Shown one piece after another: positions 58,501 to 60,000 of a stretch of 60,000 bases of DNA. How positions within the stretch are numbered: the first letter of the stretch is position 1; the number at the start of each line of letters is the position of its first letter. Source of the stretch: Polytrichum commune (lineage: Eukaryota; Streptophyta; Polytrichopsida; Polytrichales; Polytrichaceae); assembly GCA_950295325.1 (NCBI GenBank), contig OX485809.1, forward strand, positions 9,364,001 to 9,424,000, written 5' to 3'. The translations under genes and the position numbers were made by a program. A model generated the notes under the pieces. The model saw only the letters and a program-made list of their open reading frames with translations, was not told the origin of the DNA and did not search any database.

Positions 58501-58635
58501 GATTTGTCATTGTGGAATATTGATTTTGGATATGCCTCCAAATTGGCATTCTTTTTTTCCCCAATTGTTTTGTTGTTTATAGACCTTCTACAAGGATGCA
58601 ATGAAAGACGGCCTTTACCGGGAGCGCATACATGA
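55600..58635. other. Unassigned region with protein-like plus-strand patches
   Basis: A poly-G tract stands at about 55606-55618. Plus-strand patches around 57200-57900 (for example HPLTIPWNGTLTFMNGLHPP, and 57496-57888 with 130 codons) and 57740-57800 (VDDFKFYTSNNNMDVAPLVG in another frame) have protein-like composition and are probably a decayed transposon or gene. I do not recognise a family. Confidence 0.35.
58370..58398. repeat. (TG)n microsatellite
   Basis: An uninterrupted TG run of about 28 bp. The CVCVCV frame across it is a translation of the repeat. Confidence 0.9.
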
Positions 58636-60000
58636 TGTGAGCCCAATATTGTGCCCACATGTGTCTTTATAGTAAAGTTCATTAAAAAATTAGACTTTGT
58701 GATTGCATCAATTATTCAAAAAGTTAAAAAGAGTTATGTTTTTGAGTTTGGATTAGAATTGAACTGAAGGCTAGGTTGTTAGTTCTTTAGTGCTTGTGGG
58801 GGGAAAGGATTAATGTAGGGGTTAGTTAGTGGTTTATTAGGACTTAGCTATTAGGCCAAGCAAAGCCGAGTTTATTTGTTTGGAATGGGTGTCAACATTG
58901 TTCGAATTAGGGGAGGGTCCACTGCACCCTAGTGAAAGCCGGAGTTCGGGATCGGCCACAGTTGGTAGTTTAGTGGCTCTCCTTCCCTGTCTCTCTGTCT
59001 CGCTCTCAGGTCAGGGGCAGAGTCCTGCGGCTGGGAGATTTTTTGAATAGGGGTGCATTTGGTGTGGCCTAGAAGGAAGGGGAGAGACGGCGAGTGGCGA
59101 AGCTTGCCGAAATGGGCATTTTTTCCTCTTGGAGGGATTGGACTTCAAGCTGCCATCGAGGAGGCTAGGATTCTCTTCATGATTGTTGGTGCGACCTGCA
59201 GGCGAGCGAGGGAAAGGAAGGAAGGGCGGTTCGGTGTCACACAGTAGCTACGGAAGTAGGTGTGTAAGAGCAAGAGCTGCGGCCGAGACGTCCAGGAGGC
59301 TTTGGATCAGGGGGTGTAATCCTCACCATAAGTGGACAGCCTAGAGCTAGGCAGCAGACACAATTGTGAGCAACGCCAGGACACAGGTGCCAAATTTTGG
59401 TGGTGATTAGGCCCAATGATGGTTTCTAATCGGCGCGGCATCTAACTCCACCAACCTGCCAAGGTATTACAGTAGCCCGAAGTGAGAAAGAAATGACACC
59501 AGGAATCTTCAATGCAGAAGGGGTTGGTGCCTGACTTCGGAATCGCTCGCACTTGCTCTTCCGCGGTTGGTGGTTGGTGTGTCGGTGCGGTGCCTGGCTG
59601 GGGAGTAAAACCAATCTGCAGCAGTTGTGGGCAAGGCATAGAGGAGATACGGTTGAAGGCTGCAATCGAAGGGGAATTGATTGAACCAGTAAAGGTTGGA
59701 GGCAGTCGAAGGAGGAGCCTCGGAGTTCAGAGACTCCAAAGCTAGGATTGGTAGAGGTATTCTATTTTGCAGCTGCCAAAGCTCAAAACCGGCATCTGTA
59801 TGTGAATCTTGTAAGTATCCCTGAGCTGAGGAGCCTGCATAGCAAGTGAGGGAGTTGCTGCCTACGAAGGGTGTCACTGGCCGAGACCAAAGGGTGGTCA
59901 CCTCCAAAGCTGGCACTGTGGCATCCAAATCCAGAAGTGTGAAAAGTGAGCTGTGAGGAACTGATTGGTGTTGGGGTATCTGTGGCCTTGGGCTTAGCAC
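58636..60000 (+). mobile_element. LTR-like unit D (plus orientation), runs to window end
   Basis: It starts TGTGAGCCCAATATTGTGCC then CACATGTG, the same terminus as units A and C, preceded by an unrelated flank. AT-rich sequence follows, then GC-richer sequence from 58900 with CT-rich CTGTCTCTCTGTCTCGCTCT, as in unit C read on its own strand. The minus-strand 163-codon frame at the window edge (60000-59509) and its neighbours have no recognisable domain and are probably chance frames in GC-rich LTR or leader sequence. Confidence 0.5.

Noticed and set aside
59509-60000. 163-codon minus-strand frame at the window edge
   Set aside because: No recognisable domain and located in a GC-rich LTR-like unit; it probably remains open by chance.

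Overview
The window looks like nuclear DNA of a land plant. Genes have many short GT-AG introns, the background is AT-rich, and transposon remnants of typical plant families are densely nested. The one intact conserved gene has a telo-box-like promoter. The exact species cannot be read from the sequence. The repeat spectrum would suit a large-genome seed-free plant (lycophyte, fern or moss), but that is a weak guess.

Layout. 1-5 kb: (CA)n repeat, a decayed Ty1/copia integrase fragment (-), dispersed repeats and a fragment of an A/C-rich non-LTR retrotransposon ORF (-). 5.05-12.54 kb: a Mutator-like (MULE) transposase pseudogene (-) with a SWIM zinc finger. It is split by a 176-bp pogo-like MITE and by a 4.1-kb GC-rich, CCGG-rich element (7294-11387) that carries an intact 690-aa gag-like ORF with its own promoter-like region. 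12.5-17.3 kb: LTR-like units of one family in both orientations, with minisatellites. 17.5-24.1 kb: a 739-bp duplicated segment, one copy cut by a 1729-bp solo LTR with a perfect 5-bp target duplication, so the other copy is the empty site. 24.9-26.0 kb: two arrays of one minisatellite flanking a tRNA-derived SINE-like unit. 26.4-27.8 kb: scattered and tandem copies of a GGGCGTTAACGCCC palindrome. These lie directly upstream of 27.8-31.75 kb, an intron-containing pseudogene that encodes a ParB-like motif followed by a DNA methyltransferase with motifs in beta-class order. 32.6-34.9 kb: the same A/C-rich non-LTR family, with one RNase H domain split over both strands. 34.9-36.4 kb: a PIF/Harbinger transposase pseudogene interrupted by two copies of one long-TIR MITE. 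A third, diverged copy with an 8-bp target duplication is at 55.05 kb.

40.0-48.46 kb holds the only clearly functional host gene, a 19-exon DEAD-box RNA helicase of the DRS1/DDX27/RH28 type (815 aa predicted) for 60S ribosome biogenesis. 49.7-54.6 kb: two LINE 3' remnants and several copies of a TIR element, one of them inside a LINE remnant. 55.7-60 kb: mostly unassigned sequence, ending in another LTR-like unit.

The helicase is the housekeeping gene. Almost everything else records successive insertions. The gag-like element is the youngest looking, with a long open frame and intact CpG. The ParB-methyltransferase pseudogene with its upstream palindromes is the most unusual system. All calls come from reading translations and repeats by eye; no database search was run.
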